Below are positions 37,235-48,748 of a stretch of 64,000 nucleotides of DNA, in pieces; positions within the stretch are counted from its first letter, which is position 1; each line of letters begins with the position of its first letter. The notes below the pieces were generated by a model. That model saw only the letters and a program-made list of their open reading frames with translations, was not told the origin of the DNA and searched no databases. The DNA comes from Macrostomum hystrix (taxonomy: Eukaryota > Platyhelminthes > Macrostomidae). The position numbers were made by a program, and so were the translations under genes. The stretch is from the NCBI GenBank assembly GCA_950097015.1, contig CATNEN010000011.1:5792001-5856000 (forward strand), written 5' to 3'.

Positions 37235-40200
37235 ATTATCCTACCTCTCTTTCATTCTCCTACCCTCTCCTTCATTCTCCTACCCTCTCCTTCATTCTCC
37301 TACCCTCTGCTTCATTCTCCTACCCTCTCCTTCATTCTCCTACCCTCTGCTTCATTCTCCTACCCTCTCCTTCATTCTCCTACCCTCTCCTTCATTCTCC
37401 TACCCTCTCCTTCATTCTCCTACCCTCTCCTTCATTCCCCTACCCTCTCCTTCATTCTCCTACCCTCTCCTTCATACTCCTACCCTCTCCTTCATTCTCC
37501 TACCCTCTCCTTCATTCTCCTACCCTCTCCTTCATTCTCATACCCTCTCCTTCATTCTCCTACCCTCTCCTTCATACTCCTACCCTCTCCTTCATTCTCC
37601 TACCCTCTGCTTCATTCTCCTACCCTCTGCTTCATTTTCCTACCCTCTCCTTCATTCCCCTACCCTCTCCTTCATACTCCTACCCTCTCCTTCATTCTCC
37701 TACCCTCTCCTTCATTCTCCTACCCTCTCCTTCATTCCCCTACCCTCTCCTTCATTCTCCTACCCTCTCCTTCATACTCCTACCCTCTCCTTCATTCTCC
37801 TACCCTCTCCTTCATTCTCCTACCCTCTCCTTCATTCTCATACCCTCTCCTTCATTCTCCTACCCTCTCCTTCATTCTCCTACCCTCTCCTTCATTCTCC
37901 TACCCTCTCCTTCATTCTCCTACCCTCTGCTTCATTCTCCTACCCTCTCCTTCATTCTCCTACCCTCTCCTTCATTCTCCTACCCTCTCCTTCATTCTCC
38001 TACCCTCTCCTTCATTCCCCTACCCTCTCCTTCATTCTCCTACCCTCTCCTTCATTCTCCTACCCTCTCCTTCATTCTCCTACCCTCTCCTTCATTCTCC
38101 TACCCTCTCCTTCATTCTCCTACCCTCTCCTTCATTCTCCTACCCTCTCCTTCATTCCCCTACCCTCTCCTTCATTCTCCTACCCTCTCCTTCATACTCC
38201 TACCCTCTCCTTCATTCTCCTACCCTCTCCTTCATTCTACTACCCTCTCCTTCATTCTCATACCCTCTCCTTCATTCTCCTACCCTCTCCTTCATTCTCC
38301 TACCTCTCCTTCATTCTCCTACCCTCTCCTTCATTCCCCTAGCCTCTCCTTCATTCTCCTACCCTCTCCTTCATACTCCTACCCTCTCCTTCATTCTCCT
38401 ACCCTCTCCTTCATTCTCCTACCCTCTCCTTCATTCTCCTACCCTCTCCTTCATTCTCCTACCCTCTCCTTCATTCTCCTACCCTCTCCTTCATACTCCT
38501 ACCCTCTCCTTCATTCTCCTACCCTCTGCTTCATTCTCCTACCCTCTGCTTCATTTTCCTACCCTCTCCTTCATTCCCCTACCCTCTCCTTCATACTCCT
38601 ACCCTCTCCTTCATTCTTCTACTCTCTCCTTCATTCTCCTACCCTCTCCTTTATTCCCCTACCCTCTCCTTCATTCTCTTACCCTCTCCTTCATTCTCCT
38701 ACCCCCTCCGTCATACTCCTACCCTCTCCTTCATACTCCTGACCCCTCCTTCATTCTCCTAACCCCTCCTTCATTCTCCTACCTTCTTCTTCATTCTCCT
38801 ACCCGCTCCTTCATTCTCCTACCCCCTACTTCATTCTCCTACCCTCTCCTTCATTCCCCTACCCTCTCCTTCATTCCCCTACCCTCTCCTTCATTCTCTT
38901 ACCCTCTCCTTCATTCTCCTACCCCCTCCGTCATACTCCTACCCTCTCCTTCATACTCCTGACCCCTCCTTCATTCTCCTAACCCCTCCTTCATTCTCCT
39001 ACCTTCTTCTTCATTCTCCTACCCGCTCCTTCATTCCCCTACCCTCTCCTTCATTCTCCTACCCTCTCCTTCATTCCCCTACCCTCTCCTTCATTCTCCT
39101 ACCCTCTCCTTCATTCCCCTACCCTCTCCTTCATTCTCCTACCCTCTCCTTCATACTCCTACCCTCTCCTTCATTCTCCTACCCTCTCCTTCATTCTCCT
39201 ACCCTCTCCTTCTTTCCCCTACCCTCTCCTTCATTCTCCTACCCTCTCCTTCATACTCCTACCCTCTCCTTCATTCTCCTACCCTCTCCTTCATTCTCCT
39301 ACCCTCTCCTTCATTCCCCTACCCTCTCCATCATTCTCTTACCCTCTCCTTCATTCTCCTACCCCCTCCGTCATACTCCTACCCTCTCCTTCATACTCCT
39401 AACCCCTCCTTCATTCTCCTAACCCCTCCTTCATTCTCCTACCTTCTTCTTCATTCTCCTACCCTCTCCTTCATTCTCCTACCCTCTCCTTCATTCTCCT
39501 ACCCTCTCCTTCATACTCCTACCCTCTCCTTCATTCTCCTACCCTCTCCTTCATTCTCCTACCCTCTCCTTCATTCCCCTACCCTCTCCTTCATTCTCTT
39601 ACCCTCTCCTTCATTCTCCTACCCCCTCCGTCATACTCCTACCCTCTCCTTCATACTCCTAACCCCTCCTTCATTCTCCTACCTTCTTCTTCATTCTCCT
39701 ACCCGCTCCTTCATTCTCCTACCCACTACTTCATTCTCCTACCCTCTCCTTCATTCTCCTACCCTCTCCTTCATTCCCCTACCCCCTCCGTCATACTCCT
39801 ACCCTCTCCTTCATACTCCTAACCGCTCCTTCATTCTCCTACCTTCTTCATCATTCTCCTACCCGCTCCTTCATTCTCCTACCCCCTCCGTCATACTCCT
39901 ACCCTCTCCTTCATACTCCTAACCCCTCCTTCATTCTCCTAACCCCTCCTTCATTCTCCTACCTTCTTCTTCATTCTCCTACCCTCTCCTTCATTCTCCT
40001 ACCCTCTCCTTCATACTCCTACCCTCTCCTTCATTCTCCTACCCTCTCCTTCATTCTCCTACCTTCTTCTTCATTCTCCTACCCTCTCCTTCATTCTCCT
40101 ACCCTCTCCTTCATACTCCTACCCTCTCCTTCATTCTCCTACCCTCTCCTTCATACTCCTACCCTCTCCTTCATTCTCCTACCCTCTCCTTCATTCTCCT

Positions 40201-42240
40201 ACCCTCTGCTTCATTCTCCTACCCTCTCCTTCATTCTCCTACCCTCTCCTTCATTCTCCTACCCTCTGCTTCATTCTCCTACCCTCTCCTTCATTCTCCT
40301 ACCCTCTGCTTCATTTTCCTACCCTCTGCTTCATTCTCCTACCCTCTGCTTCATTCTCCTACCCTCTCCTTCATTCTCCTACCCTCTGCTTCATTCTCCT
40401 ACCCTTTCCTTTATTCTCCTACCCTCTCCTTCATTCTCCTACCCTCTCCTTCATTCTCCTACCCATTCATTCTCCTACCCTCTGCTTCATTCTCCTACCC
40501 CTTCATTCTCCTACCCCTTTATTCTCCTAACCCTTCATTCTCCTACCCTCTCCTTCATACTCCTACCCTCTCCTTCATTCTCCTACCCTCTCCTTCATTC
40601 CCCTACCCTCTCCTTCATTCCCCTACCCTCTCCTTCATTCTCTTACCCTCTCCTTCATTCTCCTACGCTCTCCTTCATTCTCCCACCCACTCCTTCATTC
40701 TCCTACCCCTTCATTCTCCCACCCTCTCCTTCATTCTCCTACCCCTTCATTCTCCCACCCTCTCCTTCATTCTCCTACCCTCTACTTCCTTCACCTACCC
40801 TCTCCTTCATTCTCCTAGCCCTTCATTCTCCTACCCTTCATTCTCCTACCCTCTCCTTCATTCTCCTACCCCTTCATTCTCCTACCCCTTCATTCTCCTA
40901 CCCTCTACTTCCTTCACCTACCCTCTCCTTCATTCTCCTACCCCTTCATTCTCCTACCCTTCATTCTCCTACCCTCTACTTCCTTCACCAACCCTCTCCT
41001 TCATTCTCCAACCCCTTCATTCTCCTACCCCTTCATTTCCTACCCTCTGCTTCATTCTCCTACCCTCTGCTTCATTCTCCTACCATCTGCTTCATTCTCC
41101 TACCCTCTCCTTCATTCTCCTACCCTCTCCTTCATTCTCCTACCTCCTTCATTCTCCTACCCCTTCATTCTCCTGCCCTCTCCCTCATTCTCCTACCCCT
41201 TCACTCTCCCAACCTCTCCTTCATTCTCCTACCCCTTCATTCTCCTACCCCTTCATTCTCCTACTCTCTCCTTCATTCTCCTACCCTCTCCCTCATTCTC
41301 CTACCCTCTCCTTCATTCTCCTACCCTCTCCTTCATTCTCCTACCCTCTGCTTCATTCCCCTACCCTCTGCTTCATTCTCCTACCCTCTGCTTCATTCTC
41401 CTACCCTCTCCTTCATTCTCCTACCCTCTGCTTCATTTTCCTACCCTCTGCTTCATTCTCCTACCCTCTGCTTCATTCTCCTACCCTCTGCTTCATTCTC
41501 CTACCCTCTCCTTCATTCTCCTACCCTCTCCTTCATTCTCCTACCTCCTTCATTCTCCTATCCCTTCATTCTCCTACTCTCTCCTTCATTCTCCTATCCC
41601 TTCATTCTCCTGCCTTCTCCCTCATTCTCCTACCCCTTCACTCTCCCAACCTCTCCTTCATTCTCCTACCCCTTCATTCTCCTACTCTCTCCTTCATTCT
41701 CCTACCCTCTCCCTCATTCTCCTACTCTCTCCTTCATTCTCCTACCCTCTCCTTCATTCTCCTACCCTCTGCTTCATTCCCCTACCCTCTGCTTCATTCT
41801 CCTACCCTCTGCTTCATTCTCCTACCCTCTCCTTCATTCTCCTACCCTCTGCTTCATTTTCCTACCCTCTGCTTCATTCTCCTACCCTCTGCTTCATTCT
41901 CCTACCCTCTCCTTCATTCTCCTACCCTCTGCTTCATTCTCCTACCCTCTCCTTTATTCTCCTACCCTCTCCTTCATTCTCCTACCCTCTCCTTCATTCT
42001 CCTACCCATTCATTCTCCTACCCTCTGCTTCATTCTCCTACCCCTTCATTCTCCTACCCCTTTATTCTCCTAACCCTTCATTCTCCTACCCTCTCCTTCA
42101 TTCTCCTACCCCTTCATTCTCCTACCCTCTCCTTCATTCTCCTAACCCTTCATTCTCCTACCCTCTCCTTCATTCTCCTACCCCTTCATTCTCCTACCCT
42201 CTCCTTCATTCTCCTACCCTCTGCTTCATTCTCCTGCCTT
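37235..42240. repeat. 5 kb minisatellite, 20 bp unit (CTACCCTCTCCTTCATTCTC), about 250 copies
   Basis: Strictly 20 bp up to about 40450, with variants (CTGCTTCATT, TTCATACTCC, TTCATTCCCC) recurring in blocks. From about 40460 shorter 12-14 bp units (CTACCCCTTCATTCTC) are mixed in, and whole blocks of several hundred bases recur, for example 41080-41560 and 41300-42050. No gene is present inside. Confidence 0.97.
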
Positions 42241-42244
42241 TTCT

Positions 42245-42960
42245 CCAAGCTCTTACTAGAATAGTACAAATTATTGTCAAACAAGGATGGCCTCAAACAA
42301 AGCAAATAAAATTTTGCAAGAAGTTCAGACCAAACATGACTAGGCAAGTTTTCGCTTTGGCATCAGCTGCAGAATTGAAAGATGCGTACAAGTATAGCAG
42401 CGCCTAGAATAGCTAGAATTCTATATAAGGCATCAAATAATTTCAAGATTCGTGTCTGCAAGTAAACAAATTCAGCAAGTTCAGTTTCCAAGTGGCTATG
42501 AAATCGCTTGACAATCTGAATTGAACGGAAGTCTATGTGCCGATATAATATACTATTTTGTGTCCATTGGCATGCACACGCATTTAAATGCATGATGTTT
42601 ACATTTAACTTGTAAAATTCAATTTCAGAAATGGCAATGAAGAGTTTAGCAGTGTAAACTTTCCTATTATAGAAAATTTCTGCTTGAAGATTATATATGA
42701 TAAATTCGCTATAAGCTGATAAAATCCTGCCAAGCAGAGTCGACACCGCACAGGAAGTAGCGAATTTCAGCTATAGCTTTCATACTGCTGGGCCTGCTAG
42801 GCTGGCTGTGCTAGGCGGTGGACAATCCTTCTTTGACGACAAGATGCTGCAGATTAATGAGTATGATGCGCACTAGAGTCACGAACAGCACAGCACAGTT
42901 ACTGCTGGACTGCATCAAACTGTACATAGCTTTGTGCTGAGATTAGTCTAGATATAGGAT
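42245..42960. other. Unique spacer between two pyrimidine arrays
   Basis: About 0.7 kb of AT-rich sequence. A 127-codon minus-strand open frame (42746-42363) ends in a hydrophobic segment, but no family is recognised and the codon use matches background; it is not called as a gene. Confidence 0.45.
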
Positions 42961-42964
42961 AAAT

Positions 42965-43720
42965 CTTTCCTATCCTCTCCTTCTCTCTCCTATCCTCTCC
43001 TTCTCTCTCCTATCCTCTCCTTCTCTCTCTTATCCTCTCTCTCTCTCCTATCCTCTCCTTCTCTCTCTTATCCTCTCCTTCTCTCTCCTATCCTCTCCTT
43101 CTCTCTCCTATCCTCTCCTTCTCTCTCCTATCCTCTCCTTCTCTCTCCTATCCTCTCCTTCTCTCTCCTATCCTCTCCTTCTCTCTCCTATCCTCTCCTT
43201 CTCTCTCCTATCCTCTCCTTCTCTCTCCTATCCTCTCCTTCTCTCTCCTATCCTCTCCTTCTCTCTCCTATCCTCTCCTTCTCTCTCTTATCCTCTCCTT
43301 CTCTCTCCTATCCTCTCCTTCTCTCTCTTATCCTCTCCTTCTCTCTCCTATCCTCTCCTTCTCTCTCCTATCCTCTCCTTCTCTCTCCTATCCTCTCCTT
43401 CTCTCTCCTATCCTCTCCTTCTCTCTCCTATCCTCTCCTTCTCTCTCCTATCCTCTCCTTCTTTCTCTTATCCTCTCCTTCTCTCTCCTATCCTCTCCTT
43501 CTCTCTCTTATCCTCTCCTTCTCTCTCTTATCCTCTCCTTCTCTCTCCTATCCTCTCCTTCTCTCTCTTATCCTCTCCTTCTCTCTCTTATCCTCTCCTT
43601 CTCTCTCTTACTCTCCTTCACTCTCTCCTATCTTCTTCTTTTTCTCTCTCATAATCTTTCCTTCTCTCTTATCCTGTCTTATCCTCTACTTTACTCTCTT
43701 ATCCCTTTCCTTTTCTATCT
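42965..43720. repeat. Minisatellite, 20 bp unit (CTATCCTCTCCTTCTCTCTC), about 37 copies
   Basis: The unit differs from that of the 37-42 kb array at three of twenty positions, so the two arrays share an origin. The right end decays over about 100 bases. Confidence 0.96.
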
Positions 43721-43799
43721 TTCCTATCCTCTACTTTCAACCCTTCCCTACTCTCTCTGATTGTATATTTTATAATATCATTCTCTCTCTCTCCTACTC

Positions 43800-43818
43800 C
43801 GAATACTCAGAGTATTCG
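43800..43818. other. 19 bp palindrome CGAATACTC-A-GAGTATTCG
   Basis: The two 9 bp arms are exact reverse complements around a single A. It stands alone next to the end of a pyrimidine array. Confidence 0.8.
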
Positions 43819-43909
43819 AATATTCTAGCATGAACCCGTAGACGATCCCAAAACCCATAAACTGTACCTGAACCCATGGATAACACACCTGAAACTATTT
43901 ACTACTCGC

Positions 43910-44130
43910 GTGAAGACCATAGACTACACCGAAGCCCATAGACTACACCGAAGCCCATAGACTGCACGGAAGCCCATAGACTACACCGAAGCCCATAGAC
44001 TACACCGAAGCCCATAGACTACACCGAAGCCCATAGACTGCACGGAAGCCCATAGACTACACCGAAGCCCATAGACTACACCAGAATCCACAGACTAAAG
44101 TAGAAAGTTCAGGACCCATAGACTACACCA
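43910..44130. repeat. Minisatellite, 19 bp unit (GCCCATAGACTACACCGAA), about 9 copies
   Basis: The units share the CCCATAGACTACAC core with the array at 44895-45510. Confidence 0.93.
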
Positions 44131-44134
44131 GTAT

Positions 44135-44890
44135 AAAAAAAATTAAACATCTAACAGAGTTCAAAATGACTCAAATCTTCAAAGATTTACTGTACTAAAA
44201 ATTTAGTTTTTAATAATTAATAGGGAATTTAAATAATAGTTTTTAAGGATGGACTAAAGAATTTAGTAAACGGAAAATTCAATCTAATCAGTCTAGTTTA
44301 AACTAGTGATCGCGTCACGGTGCTGTGCTGTAGCTCCTTGATCACGCAGTGACAATGCAGTTTACAGCGCTAAACGAGGTCCAATAGAAACAGGAGCGGA
44401 TGAGGTGGGTGGCTGGCCAGACCTAGCTTTAAATGCGCCAGCAATTGTTGCAGACCGCTTCAACGAGAGTTACTGGGCATGGCTTCGCCTCCGCAGCCTC
44501 GGTGCCTTGACTATAAGCCTGCCATTTGGTAAGTTTAAGTTATGGTTGACTGAATCGGCCGGCACAACACTGATAACAATCCCACACTGCAAAGCTGGTT
44601 TGAGGCTGTCCAAAACAGATCGAATATAGTGCCAATTGATTTCTGTTTCGATTGCTAATCTGCAGAAATGGCTGTTTAAGAAACTGCCTTTCATTTTTGG
44701 TCCCCTTAAACCAGTTGCGCTGTACGGATCGCACAGCTCCTACTCGGACTTAAACCGTTTAATAAGTTAACATTTATTTCACCACAAAAAATAAACCGAC
44801 TGCAACATTTTTTATTGCAATTTGATACCGTCTTTCCTGTCTTTCATTTTACAAGTATAACAGTATCACGCTAGTAACTGAACAAACAGC
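44135..44890. other. Spacer with a possible small 5' coding exon
   Basis: Mostly AT-rich. A GC-richer island at 44395-44530 contains an acceptor-like TTGTTGCAG, a Met at 44479 with 16 complete codons (MASPPQPRC...), and a strong donor GTAAGT at 44529. No partner exon was found downstream on the plus strand, so this is only a candidate. Confidence 0.3.
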
Positions 44891-44894
44891 GAAC

Positions 44895-45510
44895 CTGAAC
44901 CCATAGACTACACACCTGAACCCATAGACTACACACCTGAACCCATAGACTACACACCTGAACCCATAGGCTAACCAACTGAACCCATAGACTACACACC
45001 TGAACCCATAGACTACACACCTGAACCCATAGACTACACACCTGAACCCATAGACTACACAACACACCTGAACCCATAGACTACATACCTGAACCCATAG
45101 ACTACACACCTGAACCCATAGACTAACTAACTGAACCCATAGACTACACACCTGAACCCATAGACTAACTGAACCCATAGACTACACACCTGAACCCATA
45201 GACTACACACCTGAACCCATAGACTAACTGAACCCATAGACTACACACCTGAACCCATAGACTACACACCTGAACCCATAGACTACACACCTGAACCCAT
45301 AGACTACACACCTGAACCCATAGACTAACTGAACCCATAGACTACACACCTGAACCCATAGACTAACTGAACCCATAGACTACACACCTGAACCCATAGA
45401 CTAACTGAACCCACAGACTACACACCTGAACCCATAGACTACACACCTGAACCCATAGACTACACACCTGAACCCATAGACTACACACCTGAACCCATAG
45501 ACTACGAGTA
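44895..45510. repeat. Minisatellite, 21 bp unit containing CCTGAACCCATAGACTACAC, about 30 copies
   Basis: Regular 21 bp units are interrupted by short units ending in TAACTGAACCC that recur at intervals and create a higher-order pattern. Confidence 0.95.
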
Positions 45511-46318
45511 CTAGCCAAAACACCATGGGCTACATTCCTTAAGCTGAGAAACCAGCATGATGCGAACCGTCGATCTCAAACGTGACAGACGACAATGATG
45601 CAATGAAGCAAACGAAAATGAATGAAGTGTAATACAATATATTTTATTAAAACTAGCTTTTTCTTGTGAGCAATGGGGTTGGTACAAATAAAAAATGTGC
45701 ATTTTCGTATTTATTTTTGTAATGTCCAAATCTGCCAAATGTAATCACGTAAAGAATAAATTATACTGAATATAATTACAGCGAAATAGAAAATAAATAA
45801 ATTTAGTTTATAAGTAGCTACACGCGCAATGGTTTTTTGACGGGACTAAACGTATAAAACTTATTGATCTAATCATGGGTCCACACAGGACAGACTTTCA
45901 GAGGACTGTGCTTTCCTTTCAACCTCTTCAGCTTCACATAGATATAAAAAAGCAAATATACAAGCAAGTTTACTATAAGAAAATGGCAAAATTAGAAAAT
46001 AGAAAACAAACACTTAACTGACTATTGCCAGTAGCTATGTATGAACGATAACGAGATGAATTCGCGTCTACTACTGATGTAGTCCTCTAATGTGGCATTA
46101 TACTGATTTAAATGTACTCGTTATTAGGCGGTATACATGATACGCTACTAACAATAGTATAATGCATACAAAATAAAAGGCCTATTTAATTTCTGTATCA
46201 TTGGGGCACGTCAGTAATTGAGAAGTAAGAAAAAAACTTGCCATATATTGAGGCTTAAGTACAAACGTTCAACTATTAGACTCAATAATATGATAAGAAT
46301 ATAGTCAGAGTTCAACCA
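45511..46318. other. AT-rich spacer; nothing recognised
   Basis: No conserved coding region, RNA gene or transposon end is apparent. Confidence 0.5.
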
Positions 46319-46319
46319 A

Positions 46320-46925
46320 TCGTTGAGGTGTGGGTCTGGGCTGGGGTGAATCTACATCTGCCGGGGGTTGAGGTGTGGGTCTGGGCTGGGAGTGAATGTA
46401 CAACTGCCGGGGGTTGAGGTGTGGGTCTGAGCTGGGAGTAAATGTACAACTGCCGGGGGTTGAGGTGTGGGTCTGGGCTGGGAGTGAATGTACATCTGCC
46501 GGGGGTTGAGGTGTGGGTTTGGGCTGGGGTGAATGTACATCTGCCGGGGGTTGAGGTGTGAGTCTGGGCTGGGAGTGAATGTACATCTGCCGGGGGTTGA
46601 GATGTGGGTCTGGGCTGGGGGTGAATGTACATCTGCCGGGGTTGAGGTGTGGGTCTGGGCTGGGATTGAATGTACATCTGCCGGGGTTGAGGTGTGGGTC
46701 TGAGCTGGGAGTAAATGTACAACTGCCGGGGGTTGAGGTGTGGGTCTGAGCTGGGAGTAAATGTACAACTGCCGGGGGTTGAGGTGTGGGTCTGAGCTGG
46801 GAGTAAATGTACAATTGCCGGGGGTTGAGGTGTGGGTCTGGGCTGGGAGTAAATGTACAACTGCCGGGGGTTGAGGTGTGGGTCTGGGCTGGGAGTGAAT
46901 GTACATCTGTTAGGGGTTGCTGGCA
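46320..46925. repeat. Minisatellite, 45-46 bp unit, about 13 copies
   Basis: The unit contains GTTGAGGTGTGGGTCTGGGC and GAATGTACATCTGCCGGGG. G-rich runs of four or five occur once per unit. Open frames in three registers on the minus strand follow from the repeat. Confidence 0.95.
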
Positions 46926-46929
46926 TACC

Positions 46930-47550
46930 TGTTAGGGTCATTAGCATTAGCACTTCACAATTGATATAACTGATTGTTAATATTGTCGGAATTTAAGGCG
47001 AAAAATATGGCATAAGTAAGACAACTGCACAAGAACGAAAAAATGCATGAACTCATAAAGGTTAACATTAAGTTTAACCCGTCAGCGAATCACTGTAGCG
47101 TTGCAGCAAATGTTACTATTTACTAATTACAGCAGTACAGATGTGACTCAAACTACAACTAACTCAGAAGCAAATAATTCAGCAGGCTGTAAAAATAAAA
47201 TAACAGTAGTTAGATGGACAGGCTAAAGACATGCACAAAATATGCTAACAAGATCAACATCTTCTTAGCAGTCGGCAGATCATTGGAAACTGGCAAAATT
47301 TGAAGTTAATTTAAATAGTTAAGCCAGGGTAGACAAATACTAAAAATAGAGCAGACACGAATAATTTGATTAATGCTTTATAGGGTTTAAAACAGAGAAA
47401 GAAAAGTTCAAATTGGTTAAAAAGCAGATTGGAATATCTTTCTGGTCAGATTTTTCCCCGCAAATTAGCGCAGAAAATTGAAGCTAAAAACGAAGGAAAA
47501 TAGTGCCAGTATGCGCCTTTGACACTGCGATTAACCATGTCCAACTGAAA
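46930..47550. other. AT-rich spacer; nothing recognised
   Basis: No gene, RNA or repeat recognised between the two arrays. Confidence 0.5.
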
Positions 47551-47554
47551 AACT

Positions 47555-48220
47555 AGAGAGAGGACTGACAAGTCAGAGACAGGACTGACAAGACAGAGAG
47601 AGGACTGACAAGTCAGAGAGAGGACTGACAAGTCAGAGAGAGGACTGACAAGTCAGAGAGAGGACTGACAAGTCAGAGAGAGGACTGACAAGTCAGAGAG
47701 AGGACTGACGAGTCAGAGAGAGGACTGACAAGTCAGAGAGAGGACTGACGAGTCAGAGAGAGGACTGACAAGTCAGAGAGAGGACTGACGAGTCAGAGAG
47801 AGGACTGACGAGTCAGAGAGAGGACTGACAAGTCGGAGAGAGGACTGACAAGTCAGAGAGAGGACTGACAAGTCGGAGACAGGACTGACAAGTCGGAGAG
47901 AGGACTGACAAGTCAGAGAGAGGACTGACAAGACAGAGAGAGGACTGACAAGTCGGAGAGAGGACTGACAAGACAGAGAGAGGACTGACAAGTCAGAGAG
48001 AGGACTGACAAGTCAGAGAGAGGACTGACAAGTCAGAGAGAGGACTGACAAGTCAGAGAGAGGACTGACAAGTCAGAGAGAGGACTGACAAGACAGAGAG
48101 AGGACTGACAAGACAGAGAGAGGACTGACAAGACAGAGAGAGGACTGACAAGACAGAGAGAAGACTGACAAGACAGAGACAGGACTGACAAGACAGAGAC
48201 AGGACTGACAAGGCATAGGG
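47555..48220. repeat. Minisatellite, 20 bp unit (AGAGAGGACTGACAAGTCAG), about 33 copies
   Basis: Homogeneous, with ACGAGTC, AAGACAG and AAGTCGG variants. Confidence 0.96.
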
Positions 48221-48585
48221 ACAGAAAACATGTCAAAGACAACTCTCAACAGAACATCCGTTGGTGACAGCTCTAAAGAAACGCATATAAAAACAATCCA
48301 GTTATTAATTTAGAAAGTAACGCACTAAGCTAAGCAATGAACTGCTGATATATGATGATTATATGATGATTAATAATACTACGAAAGGCACCGCTCATTT
48401 TTGCGCATTTTTGGACGAAACAAAGACAGGGTTTTAAGAAACAAGAACAAATTATCGCTTAGAACCTTTGGGAGCTAAAAAACATAATTTATAATCTTAG
48501 TAAAATTGCACTGAAAGTTTTTTGTTTGATAATTGTACTCTCCGTATTATGTCATTCAACTCATCGAGGATTTAGAATGAAGTTT

Positions 48586-48591
48586 TTATTA
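48586..48591 (-). terminator. Candidate polyadenylation signal of TAF4
   Basis: AATAAA on the minus strand, about 160 bases beyond the TAF4 stop codon. Confidence 0.45.
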
Positions 48592-48748
48592 AACAAAAGT
48601 CAAAGGCTATAACGTTACAGAGCAAAAGAATAAAGGCGTTATTTAAAAGAAGCAAAGTATTTTAGTAGATTAATGGGAGAGCAGAGCAAAAAAAACACGG
48701 AAAGACACGGCGGACAAACAAACAGGCGGGTTCTAGCGCACAGCTGCA

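Noticed and set aside
42363-42746. 127-codon minus-strand gene with C-terminal hydrophobic segment
   Set aside because: No recognisable family, background-like AT-rich codons and no splice or promoter context; retained only as a note.
46305-46953. Pro/Thr/His-rich repeat protein on the minus strand
   Set aside because: Three registers are open simultaneously across a 45-46 bp minisatellite, so no one frame is favoured.
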